Position numbers and translations under genes: made by a program. From the NCBI GenBank assembly GCA_030838305.1, contig JAUTWY010000143.1, positions 1-10,945 on the forward strand: DNA of 10,945 nt, read 5' to 3'. The notes beneath the pieces are model-generated. The model was not told the DNA's origin, ran no database searches, and saw nothing but the letters and a program-made list of their open reading frames with translations. This DNA comes from Acidobacteriaceae bacterium. GTDB lineage: Bacteria > Acidobacteriota > Terriglobia > Terriglobales > Acidobacteriaceae. Below are positions 5,239-10,945 of the stretch, piece by piece (within the stretch, counting starts at the first letter, position 1; each line of letters opens with the position of its first letter).

Positions 5239-6288
5239 TCATTTCGCTGGTGTAATCGAGATGTTCCGAAATGTAACGTGTCCTGCCTCGCTGCCCTGTA
5301 GATAGATCGGTCCAGGCAGTGCTTCATGACTATCCAGGGCAGTACCAGTGATGCCCGGAATTTCCTGTTGGTCAATAATCATCTGACCATTTTGCACCAC
5401 AGTCACCACTCGTCCAACGAGGGTGATGTCGTAGCTCTGCCATTCCCCTGGCTTACGCGGCTGTTCCGGGGAGGGGGCCAGGAAGCCATACACGCCTCCG
5501 GTGCGCATAGTCGGTCCTTCCGGCTCCGGGTCATTTTCGATCTGAACTTCGTAGCGGCCGCGCAGGTAAACACCGCTATTCGATCCTGGCGCACAATTAA
5601 ATTCGACGTGTAACTTGAAATCTTCAAACATGGCGTCAGTGATAAGTTCAGGGCCGTGTCCGGGACTCACCAGCGTTCCGTTCTCGACTTTCCAAGTCGC
5701 AGTCGCGGCAGGATCACTCGTTTTCCATCCACTCAGATCCTTGCCATTGAACAGCTGCACTGGTTTTCCCCACTTCGGAGTGCTCTTTCTCTTGAGGGAC
5801 GGGGCTCTCTCGCCGGTCCATTGCCACTGAGTTCCATCGGGGCCAGTTGTGGTTCCCGCGAGCGTCTTGCCGGATAGCCTGCCCTGAAACACCATGTCGT
5901 CTTTCCGTTCTTCCTCTTCCTTCGGCGAAACGAACGTGATGAGGCCATTCGAGATCTCGAATTTCGAGAGGGGACGCGCGTGTCCCCAACGGCTCACCAT
6001 TCGAGCTCTGAGCTGCCCGCCCTCCTGGGTTATTTCCAGCCACGAAGGATATTCGCGAAGCGGAGTTTTCAGAGTTAAATCCCAACGTCCCAGAAGAGAC
6101 TGAACCAGCGCAGTTGTGTCCGGAGAGTTCTGGGGTTTGGAATAAGCACTCATAGAAAGCGCGAGAATCAACGCTGTGGACGCGAATAGTGTTCGTCGGC
6201 AATTCAGGTTGGTGCGACTCCTTTTCACCGACGTCAGCCGGTTCGTCGCGCTCGACTGCGAAACAATAGACGCCAATCCTTTTCGCAT
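5239..6288 (-). CDS. Exported DUF1080 (3-keto-disaccharide hydrolase family) protein
   Basis: 349 residues in three parts. The N-terminus (1-50) has a long basic region (VKRSRTNLNCRR) and then a hydrophobic run (TLFASTALILALSMSAYS) with a likely cleavage site after AYS, so the protein is exported; CRRTLF is faintly Tat-like but lacks the full SRRxFLK. Residues about 61-160 (LVQSLLGRWDLTL, GQLRARMVSRWG, GTQWQWTGER) look like a small lipocalin-like beta-barrel. Residues about 172-348 are the DUF1080/PF06439 domain: PVQLFNGKDLSGWK, WKVENGTLVSP, FEDFKLHVEFN, GSNSGVYLRGRYEVQI, TGGVYG, PGEWQSYDITLVG and a closing VTFRNISITP. The Pfam family is named for hydrolysis of 3-keto-glycosides; this member's substrate is unknown. 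Start 6288 is chosen because GAGAGGA lies 6 bases before the ATG; a frame opening at 6381 would include the promoter. It is divergent from the sugar operon and shares its control region. Confidence 0.88.
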   Translation of the reverse strand: MRKGLASIVSQSSATNRLTSVKRSRTNLNCRRTLFASTALILALSMSAYSKPQNSPDTTALVQSLLGRWDLTLKTPLREYPSWLEITQEGGQLRARMVSRWGHARPLSKFEISNGLITFVSPKEEEERKDDMVFQGRLSGKTLAGTTTGPDGTQWQWTGERAPSLKRKSTPKWGKPVQLFNGKDLSGWKTSDPAATATWKVENGTLVSPGHGPELITDAMFEDFKLHVEFNCAPGSNSGVYLRGRYEVQIENDPEPEGPTMRTGGVYGFLAPSPEQPRKPGEWQSYDITLVGRVVTVVQNGQMIIDQQEIPGITGTALDSHEALPGPIYLQGSEAGHVTFRNISITPAK

Positions 6289-6294
6289 GAAAGT

Positions 6295-6301
6295 TCCTCT
6301 C
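6295..6301 (-). promoter_or_regulatory. Ribosome binding site that sets the DUF1080 gene start
   Basis: On the minus strand GAGAGGA is followed by ACTTTC and the ATG at 6288-6286. This is the strongest Shine-Dalgarno match in the window together with the one before the oxidoreductase gene, and it rejects the upstream ATG at 6381. Confidence 0.75.
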
Positions 6302-6309
6302 AGGAAGGG

Positions 6310-6337
6310 ATTGTAATTGATTGGTCCAGCACGCCAA
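6310..6337 (-). promoter_or_regulatory. Candidate sigma-70 promoter of the DUF1080 gene
   Basis: Minus-strand TTGGCG (6337-6332) and TACAAT (6315-6310) are separated by 16 bases; the -10 box matches consensus at five of six positions and the -35 at four. Transcription would start near 6303, just before the ribosome site at 6301-6295, giving a leader of about 15 bases. Confidence 0.5.
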
Positions 6338-6374
6338 CAAAGGAGCGCGAGACAAAGGCGTTTTCGGGCTCTGC

Positions 6375-6404
6375 TTGACAAAGTGCGCGGGCGATGACTA
6401 AAAG
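6375..6404 (+). promoter_or_regulatory. Candidate promoter of the sugar operon
   Basis: TTGACA (6375-6380) is a perfect -35 consensus. The best -10 is TAAAAG (6399-6404) at 18 bases, or CTAAAA (6398-6403) at 17; both are weak. A weak -10 with a perfect -35 fits a regulated promoter. Transcription would start near 6411, inside the dyad that follows, leaving a leader of about 70 bases. Confidence 0.42.
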
Positions 6405-6408
6405 GGAG

Positions 6409-6435
6409 GGTCTAAGAAACCAATTCTCAGAGACC
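6409..6435. promoter_or_regulatory. Imperfect dyad, candidate operator of the sugar operon
   Basis: GGTCTAAGAA (6409-6418) mirrors TTCTCAGAGACC (6424-6435): five outer pairs (GGTCT/AGACC) and four inner pairs (AGAA/TTCT), with a two-base asymmetry. It covers the predicted transcription start, the usual place for a repressor site. A leader RNA hairpin is an alternative. No regulator gene lies in the window to match it with. Confidence 0.3.
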
Positions 6436-6436
6436 G

Positions 6437-6450
6437 CTTTCTCACGAAAG
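6437..6450 (+). repeat. Short inverted repeat in the operon leader
   Basis: CTTTC-TCAC-GAAAG forms a five-pair stem with a four-base loop and is followed by AGTTTTTC. It resembles a very small attenuator or a second operator half, but the stem is too short to be convincing. Confidence 0.25.
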
Positions 6451-6483
6451 AGTTTTTCAAATCACAGAATTCCCCCCGGGTAA

Positions 6484-7563
6484 ATGGTGACACGTTTCTT
6501 ACAAGACATCCTCCGCCAACCTACTGAACTGCAGCTGACCATTGACTACCTGCGGGGAGCGGGCCGGCGTCGATTGGCCGAGGCAGCGGTGGTTATTAAG
6601 AACGCCCGGCATGTCTATGTCACGGGGATCGGCAGCAGTTGGCACGCTGCGTTAACGGCTGGGCCTCTGTTTTCGCTCGGCGGTCTTCCGGTGAGTGTGC
6701 AGGAAGCTTCTGAACTGTTGCAGTTTGCCGCGATCCCTTCTGATGCGGTCATCGTTGTCATCTCGCGTAGCGGCCGAAGTATCGAGATCGTTCAGCTTCT
6801 GGCCAAAGCGCATGAGTGCGGTGCAATTGTGATAGGTGTGACAAATTCAGAAGACGGCCCCCTGGCCCAGCAGGCACAGATACCGATTGTGATTGCGGCC
6901 AAGCTGGACCACGGAATTTCAGTCAACACTTATTCAACTCTGGCCGCCACTGTCGGTGCGATTGCGCGTGCTGCGGTGAGGTCCTTTGATGACGCGATCG
7001 CAACTTCACTTTTGCGCACGCTCGGTGGTGTAGCATCATCCATCGCAGGGTGGCAAAATCAGCTCGCTGACGCAGCCTGGCTTTTACCCGGCGGCGTTTA
7101 TTATTTTTTGGCGCGCGGTTCAAGTCTGGGGAGCTGCCATGAGGCTCGGCTTCTGTGGGAGGAGGGCGTGAAGTCTCCAGCCACCGCGATGGGGACGGGC
7201 GGCTTTCGGCATGGCCCGCAGGAGATGGTCGCCGAGGGTAGGCGTTTTGGTTTGTGGATCGATGGCCTGCGCATGCGGGAGAAGGATCTGGCGGTGGCTC
7301 GGGATCTCCGGCGGCTCGGCGCTTCGGTCATGCTGATTGGCCAAGATCTTCCAGTGGATGCCGGAGACCTGGTCTTCCAGCTTCCTGAAGTACCCACCGA
7401 TTGGCAATTTCTGATTGACGTCATCCCGGCGCAGCTCGCGGCGGAACGTTTGGCGCGGATGTCCGGAGTGGACTCTGATTCTTTTCGTTTTTGTTCGTAC
7501 ATTGTCGAGGACGATTGGGGCCTTTTGCACGAGAAGGTGACTGCGCCCAAAGGTGAGAAGTAG
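6484..7563 (+). CDS. Double-SIS sugar-phosphate isomerase/deaminase (GlmS C-terminal-like)
   Basis: 359-residue cytoplasmic protein built from two SIS domains (about residues 35-165 and 195-345). It is equivalent to the isomerase half of glucosamine-6-phosphate synthase without the glutaminase half. Signatures are VYVTGIGSSWHAALTAG (44-60), SRSGRSIEIV (94-103), GVTNSEDGPLA (118-128), LARGSSLGSCHEARL (209-222) and FRHGPQEM (241-248); the HGP triplet corresponds to the ring-opening His region of GlmS. Proteins of this shape include NagB-II glucosamine-6-phosphate deaminases, AgaS and FrlB. Which reaction applies cannot be told. An in-frame TAA directly precedes the ATG, so 6484 is the first possible start; its Shine-Dalgarno sequence is poor. 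It opens a four-gene plus-strand run, upstream of the oxidoreductase by 67 bases, and the kinase plus permease downstream support a sugar-catabolic role. Confidence 0.88.
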   Translation: MVTRFLQDILRQPTELQLTIDYLRGAGRRRLAEAAVVIKNARHVYVTGIGSSWHAALTAGPLFSLGGLPVSVQEASELLQFAAIPSDAVIVVISRSGRSIEIVQLLAKAHECGAIVIGVTNSEDGPLAQQAQIPIVIAAKLDHGISVNTYSTLAATVGAIARAAVRSFDDAIATSLLRTLGGVASSIAGWQNQLADAAWLLPGGVYYFLARGSSLGSCHEARLLWEEGVKSPATAMGTGGFRHGPQEMVAEGRRFGLWIDGLRMREKDLAVARDLRRLGASVMLIGQDLPVDAGDLVFQLPEVPTDWQFLIDVIPAQLAAERLARMSGVDSDSFRFCSYIVEDDWGLLHEKVTAPKGEK

Positions 7564-7616
7564 GAAAGTACGGTTAGGGCCTTAGAAACAGTGATCGTAA
7601 AAAAATCCACCGAAAC

Positions 7617-7622
7617 AAGGAG
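7617..7622 (+). promoter_or_regulatory. Strong ribosome binding site of the oxidoreductase gene
   Basis: AAGGAG, 8 bases before the ATG at 7631. It supports a start that includes the complete Tat signal. It is much stronger than the sites of the other genes in the operon, which suggests higher expression of the exported enzyme. Confidence 0.7.
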
Positions 7623-7630
7623 CCAACATC

Positions 7631-8980
7631 ATGAGCAAGTTCTCACGCCGTAGATTTCTGGAAATTGGCGCGGCCGCCGCGGGCGCAACTCTCGCTCCGA
7701 GCACGGTTTTGCTGAGTCCCAAGACACTGGTGGCTTCGCCGCGTCCGGTGGCCGCAAGCGACCGGGTCCGCTTTGGCATGATCGGCGTGGGCATGCAGGG
7801 ATCGCAGTTGCTGGCTCAGTCCATCACGTTACCGGGAGTAGACTGTGCGGCGGCTTGTGATCTCTACGATGGACGACACCTTCTGGCTCGGGAGACTACG
7901 GATAATCCCAATCTGCCCGTAACGCGCCGCTATCAGGAGCTGCTGGCCAACAAAGAAATTGACTGCATCGTGGCGGCCGTCCCCGATCATTGGCACAAAC
8001 AGATTGTGGTGGACTCAGTGAGCTCCGGCAAAGATATTTACTGCGAAAAGCCGATGTCGCACAGCGCCGCCGAGGGCATTGAAATGGTGGCCGCGGCCAA
8101 GAAAAATAATCGCATCGTTCAGATTGGCGCGCAGCGCGTGAGCTCTTTGATCTGCGCCAAGGCGAAGGAGTTGGTCTCCCAGGGATCGTTGGGCGACCTG
8201 ATGATGGTGGAGGGATGGCTGGGGCGAAACGACCCAACCGGCGCGTGGGAATATCCGCCGCCTCCTGATCTATCACCTGCCACGCTCGACTGGGATACCT
8301 GGCAGGGAACAGTCGCGAAGCGCCCGTTCGATCCCTACGTCTTCGCCCGCTGGCGTTGCTGGAAGGAATATGGCACCGGGCTGGCCGGCGATCTTTTGGT
8401 TCACCTGGTTAGCGGCATGATGTACATGTTGGACATGAATGAGGCTCCGCGCCAGGCGATGGCGATCGGTGGAATCCGGCGCTGGAAAGATGGCCGCAAC
8501 ATGCCTGACGTCCACGCTACTCTCTTTTACTACGGCGATCTGCCGGTTTACATGCGACTGAATCAGGGCACAGACATGCCGGAGACCTATCGCATCCAGG
8601 GCTCAAAGGGAATTCTCGAAGTGACGGAGTTCGGTCTCAGCTTCACGCCGCAAACCGGCAAGGACTCAGGGCCGAGCTACTACGACTCGGGATTCCCGCG
8701 CGCCATGCGGAGCGCTTACGAGAAGAAATGGCACGAGGAGAATGATCCGAAATTGGGTCACGAGCCCATGCCCGAAACAATGGCATTCAAGGGACCCGAT
8801 TACGACGACATCAAACCCCACCTGTGGACTTTTTTCGAAGCCGTGCGCTCGCGCAAGCCGGTTGTGGAAGACGCAGTCTTCGGCCACCACGCGGCACTGG
8901 CCTGCCACATGGCGAACGAAGCTTACTTTCGCAAGGTCCCAGTGTCGTGGGATGAAGCTTCCAAGAGCATTAAGAGCTGA
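7631..8980 (+). CDS. Tat-exported Gfo/Idh/MocA family oxidoreductase
   Basis: 449-residue NAD(P)-dependent oxidoreductase with a twin-arginine signal (SRRRFLEIG, residues 5-13, then an Ala-rich core to about 40), so it is exported folded with its cofactor. The Rossmann part begins at VRFGMIGVGMQGSQ (46-59). PDHWHKQIVVD (118-128) and the family motif CEKPMSHS (138-145) with Lys140 follow; GDLLVH (253-258) supplies the Asp/His pair that often takes part in catalysis. The C-terminal alpha/beta domain contains YRIQGSKGILEV (320-331) and ends with VVEDAVFGHHAALACHMANEA. GH109 glycosidases have the same fold and a Tat signal, but they usually lack the EKP form of the motif, so oxidation is more likely. 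Oxidation of a glycoside hydroxyl (for example C3) would give a substrate for the divergent DUF1080 protein; this pairing is inference from context. It shares the operon with the SIS, ROK and permease genes. Confidence 0.92.
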   Translation: MSKFSRRRFLEIGAAAAGATLAPSTVLLSPKTLVASPRPVAASDRVRFGMIGVGMQGSQLLAQSITLPGVDCAAACDLYDGRHLLARETTDNPNLPVTRRYQELLANKEIDCIVAAVPDHWHKQIVVDSVSSGKDIYCEKPMSHSAAEGIEMVAAAKKNNRIVQIGAQRVSSLICAKAKELVSQGSLGDLMMVEGWLGRNDPTGAWEYPPPPDLSPATLDWDTWQGTVAKRPFDPYVFARWRCWKEYGTGLAGDLLVHLVSGMMYMLDMNEAPRQAMAIGGIRRWKDGRNMPDVHATLFYYGDLPVYMRLNQGTDMPETYRIQGSKGILEVTEFGLSFTPQTGKDSGPSYYDSGFPRAMRSAYEKKWHEENDPKLGHEPMPETMAFKGPDYDDIKPHLWTFFEAVRSRKPVVEDAVFGHHAALACHMANEAYFRKVPVSWDEASKSIKS

Positions 8981-9051
8981 TCGGCAACGCTTCGAATTGC
9001 GCTCTGGGTGGCTAATCCATGAGGTGATGTCTGCCTCGCAAGGGAACCGAC

Positions 9052-9056
9052 GAGGA
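9052..9056 (+). promoter_or_regulatory. Ribosome binding site of the ROK kinase gene
   Basis: GAGGA, 7 bases before the ATG at 9064. It supports that start over the out-of-frame ATG at 9057. Confidence 0.55.
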
Positions 9057-9063
9057 ATGTGGC

Positions 9064-10002
9064 ATGATCGGGGCCGTTGACATCGGTGGGACCAAGATAG
9101 CGGTGGGCATGGTGAATGATCGCGGGCAGGTATTGTCACGTCAGGAATCGGCCACTGACGTGGACAATTACGCTGACGGACTAGCCAGGACCGCCAGCAT
9201 GCTGCGTCAGACGGCACGCACAGCCGGGGTCGAGATTACCGGGATTGGGATTGGGTCGACCGGTCCGGTCGACCCATTCACAGGCAGGTTTGGTGAAGTT
9301 GATTTTCTTCCGGGATGGCGCGGCCAGAATCCTGTGGAAGACCTGGCTCGCATTTTCAAAGTGCAAGTAGCGATGGAGAACGACGCTGATGCCGCAGCCA
9401 TGGCGGAGGCAGGCTGGGGCGCCGGAAAGAACAAGGCGCGGCTCATCTATGTGACAGTTGGAACCGGAATCGGGGGCGGAATTGTTTTTGACGGGCGCCT
9501 GTACCGCGGAGTGGATGGATCGCATCCTGAGGTTGGTCACCAAGTCATCGACCCTTCCGGACCGCTTTGTTCTTGCGGTTTCCACGGCTGTTGGGAATCG
9601 CTGGCGGCGGGGCCGGCGATGGCTGCATGGGTGAATGCCAAGGCGCCGGGCGACTATCCGCACCGTGAGCGTCTTACCGCTAAACGCATTTGCGAACTCG
9701 CGCAGGAAAGCGATCCTGTGGCACGGCAGGCGGTCGAACGCGAGGCTTATTACCTGGGGATTGGCCTGGCCAATCTCATCAACTTGTTTACCCCCGACAT
9801 GATTGTTTTGAGTGGCAGCGTGATGAACAGCGCGCTTCTATTTCTCGACGGCATCCGCGAAGTGATTTGCCGCGGCTGCCGGTTTGTTCCGTTTGAGAAG
9901 GCTGAACTTATACTGGCTTCACTGGGAGAAGATACCAACCTGATCGGCGCGGCCAGGGTGTGGCATGATCGCTTTTGTGCGAAGGTGCCAAGTGCATCCT
10001 GA
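9064..10002 (+). CDS. ROK-family sugar kinase
   Basis: Complete 312-residue ROK protein, cytoplasmic, with no N-terminal helix-turn-helix, so a kinase rather than a repressor. It shows the phosphate-binding DIGGTK (6-11), the STGPVDPFTG segment (65-74), the END motif with likely catalytic base Asp107 (MENDADAAAMAEA), VTVGTGIGGGI (130-140), sugar-contacting Glu156 and His159 in HPEVGHQ, and the zinc-binding CSCGFHGCWES (169-179). The C-terminal MIVLSGSVM (257-265 region) closes the nucleotide site. Family members phosphorylate glucose, N-acetylglucosamine, N-acetylmannosamine, allose or fructose; the residues seen do not choose between these. Its place between an exported oxidoreductase and a permease fits phosphorylation of the imported sugar, which the SIS enzyme would then act on. 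A perfect 25-base palindrome lies within the gene (9252-9276). Confidence 0.93.
   Translation: MIGAVDIGGTKIAVGMVNDRGQVLSRQESATDVDNYADGLARTASMLRQTARTAGVEITGIGIGSTGPVDPFTGRFGEVDFLPGWRGQNPVEDLARIFKVQVAMENDADAAAMAEAGWGAGKNKARLIYVTVGTGIGGGIVFDGRLYRGVDGSHPEVGHQVIDPSGPLCSCGFHGCWESLAAGPAMAAWVNAKAPGDYPHRERLTAKRICELAQESDPVARQAVEREAYYLGIGLANLINLFTPDMIVLSGSVMNSALLFLDGIREVICRGCRFVPFEKAELILASLGEDTNLIGAARVWHDRFCAKVPSAS
9252..9276. repeat. Perfect 25-base palindrome inside the ROK kinase gene
   Basis: TGGGTCGACCGG (9252-9263), a central T (9264), then CCGGTCGACCCA (9265-9276): the two 12-base arms are exact reverse complements. It encodes codons 64-71 (GSTGPVDP) and is directly preceded by three GGG separated by ATT (9241-9255). 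It may be a protein-binding site, an RNA hairpin, or chance within a conserved coding motif. Confidence 0.85.
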
Positions 10003-10044
10003 GTTTTCCAACCTGAGCCCATCTCGGCAGTTCACGGGATACTA

Positions 10045-10945
10045 ATGGCCAGAAATCGCTACATGGTCGTTCTGATCTTTCTCACATTCTTCGTTATTTC
10101 CTTGTTGACCAATATTCTTGGTCCGATTGTGCCGGATATTATCAGCAGCTTTCACGTCAGCCTGACGGCTGCGGGATTTCTGGCCTTCGCCTTTTTTATC
10201 GCTTATGGAGTGATGTCCATTCCCGCGGGTTTTCTCGTCGAACGATTTACTGAGAAGCCGGTGATGATACTGGCGTTTCTGGTGGGCACGCTGGGATCCC
10301 TGAGCTTCGCTCTGTTTCCGCAATATCGCGTAGCAATGGTTTCATTGTTTGTGATTGGGGCGGGGATGGCCACGCTGCAAGTAGCGATCAACCCGTTGCT
10401 GCGGGTGGCGGGCGGCGAGGAGCATTATGCTTTCAATTCAACCTTGGCCCAACTTGTTTTCGGCAGCGCATCGTTTGTTAGTCCGCGAATTTATTCTTAT
10501 CTCGTCCTCAACCTGGATGGTGGAGCCGCCGGGCAAAATATTTTCCTACGTGTTCTGGGGAGAGTGACTCCTGCCGGGCTTCCGTGGCTCTCGATGTATT
10601 GGATTTTCGCGGTTTCCACCGTGCTAATGATCGTTATTTTATCTTCGTCCAGGTTCCCGCGCGTTCAGCATACCGTCGAGGAACATCCTGGATCGTGGGA
10701 GATGTATCGCAGCCTGGCGCGCAAGCGCGTGGTCTGGCTGTATTTTGCCGCCATGTTCGCCTATGTTGGTTGCGAACAAGGCACCGCGGACTGGATTTCG
10801 AAATTTCTGCATGAGTATCACGGCTTCGATCCTCACACCACAGGTGCGGCTGCGGTCTCATGGTTTTGGGGGCTGCTCACTGCCGGATGTTCCGTCGGCA
10901 TGCTGCTGCTTAAGCTATTCGACAGCCGCAAGGTGTTGATTGGTG
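10045..10945 (+). CDS. MFS sugar permease, FHS/FucP-like, 3' end cut by the window
   Basis: The reading frame from the ATG at 10045 stays open to the right edge and gives the first 300 residues of an MFS transporter of the inner membrane. Hydrophobic helices are seen near residues 7-27, 42-64, 72-92, 96-116, 130-150, 180-202, 230-250 and 270-290. Between helices 2 and 3 is GFLVERFTEK, the short cytoplasmic loop where MFS proteins carry their basic motif. GAGMATLQVAINPLLRVAGG (residues 106-125) resembles the Asn-Pro region of helix 4 in the FHS family, which includes FucP, GlcP and NagP; transport is therefore probably sugar/proton symport. The start is 42 bases after the ROK stop, with only GGGA as a weak ribosome site. 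Upstream codons in frame contain no better start. It is the fourth gene of the sugar operon and presumably imports the sugar that the kinase uses; the exact substrate is unknown. Confidence 0.85.
   Translation, partial: MARNRYMVVLIFLTFFVISLLTNILGPIVPDIISSFHVSLTAAGFLAFAFFIAYGVMSIPAGFLVERFTEKPVMILAFLVGTLGSLSFALFPQYRVAMVSLFVIGAGMATLQVAINPLLRVAGGEEHYAFNSTLAQLVFGSASFVSPRIYSYLVLNLDGGAAGQNIFLRVLGRVTPAGLPWLSMYWIFAVSTVLMIVILSSSRFPRVQHTVEEHPGSWEMYRSLARKRVVWLYFAAMFAYVGCEQGTADWISKFLHEYHGFDPHTTGAAAVSWFWGLLTAGCSVGMLLLKLFDSRKVLIG

Noticed and set aside
5221..5273. CATTTCG (5240-5246) and CGAAATG (5267-5273) as a bidirectional terminator between aroA and the DUF1080 gene
   Set aside because: Only seven pairs with a 20-base loop, lying inside the end of the DUF1080 gene, with no T-tract on either side.
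5714..6355. 213-residue minus-strand frame overlapping the DUF1080 gene
   Set aside because: It shares the strand but not the frame of the DUF1080 gene, which has clear family motifs; this translation has none.
6289..6381. Upstream extension of the DUF1080 gene to an ATG at 6381 (31 more residues)
   Set aside because: The extension contains the likely promoter (6310-6337) and ribosome site (6295-6301) of the gene, and its residues look like neither a signal peptide nor a domain.
6351..6387. Direct repeat GACAAAG at 6351-6357 and 6377-6383 as an activator site
   Set aside because: Only seven bases, and the second copy is part of the TTGACA -35 box; chance is sufficient.
7631..8980. Oxidoreductase as a GH109-type glycosidase
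   Set aside because: Fold, Tat signal and length fit GH109, but the family motif is CEKPMS, as in ordinary Gfo/Idh/MocA dehydrogenases. Not excluded, only less likely.
1..10945. Mobile element, prophage, CRISPR or defence island
   Set aside because: No transposase, integrase, phage structural gene, regularly spaced repeat, tRNA-linked attachment site or nuclease gene seen; all genes have housekeeping or metabolic families or are small hypotheticals.

Overview
The window looks like a piece of chromosome from a moderately high-GC, heterotrophic Gram-negative bacterium, most likely an Acidobacteriota member (Koribacter/Sulfotelmatobacter-like). This placement is an inference. It rests on the mix of Tat-exported Gfo/Idh/MocA proteins, DUF1080 proteins, exported VOC proteins and short PspC/zinc-ribbon proteins. 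Ten protein-coding genes are supported. No rRNA, tRNA, transposase, CRISPR array or prophage gene was recognised. Coding density is high: the longest stretch without a gene is the 195-base divergent control region (6289-6483), and no gap exceeds 300 bases.

Left part (1-3921), all on the plus strand: a TPR-repeat protein whose frame is open through the left edge, so its start lies outside the window; a zinc-ribbon/PspC membrane protein; an alpha/beta hydrolase 5 bases behind it; a secreted protein with two VOC (glyoxalase/dioxygenase-fold) domains; and a 135-residue beta-rich protein of unknown function. Middle (3922-5220): a complete aroA (EPSP synthase, shikimate pathway). The last two small genes and aroA share a TANNNT hexamer exactly 9 bases before an ATG, with no clear Shine-Dalgarno sequence, which suggests leaderless transcription. 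At aroA the start region has been tandemly duplicated (2 x 14 bases). This creates a five-codon mini-ORF whose stop overlaps the aroA start.

Right part (5239-10945): a candidate carbohydrate-use locus built around a divergent control region. To the left, on the minus strand, is an exported two-domain protein ending in a DUF1080 (3-keto-disaccharide hydrolase family) domain. To the right is a co-directional run of four genes: a double-SIS sugar-phosphate isomerase/deaminase, a Tat-exported Gfo/Idh/MocA oxidoreductase, a ROK sugar kinase and an FHS/FucP-like MFS sugar transporter cut by the right edge. Taken together, the genes suggest periplasmic oxidation of a glycoside to a 3-keto form, hydrolysis by the DUF1080 protein, import of the monosaccharide, phosphorylation by the ROK kinase, and isomerisation or deamination by the SIS protein. 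The kinase, SIS protein and FHS permease also match the parts list of NagK/NagB-II/NagP-type amino-sugar pathways. The substrate cannot be read from the sequence. The control region holds plausible promoters in both directions and an imperfect dyad over the predicted rightward start site. No regulator gene lies in the window.
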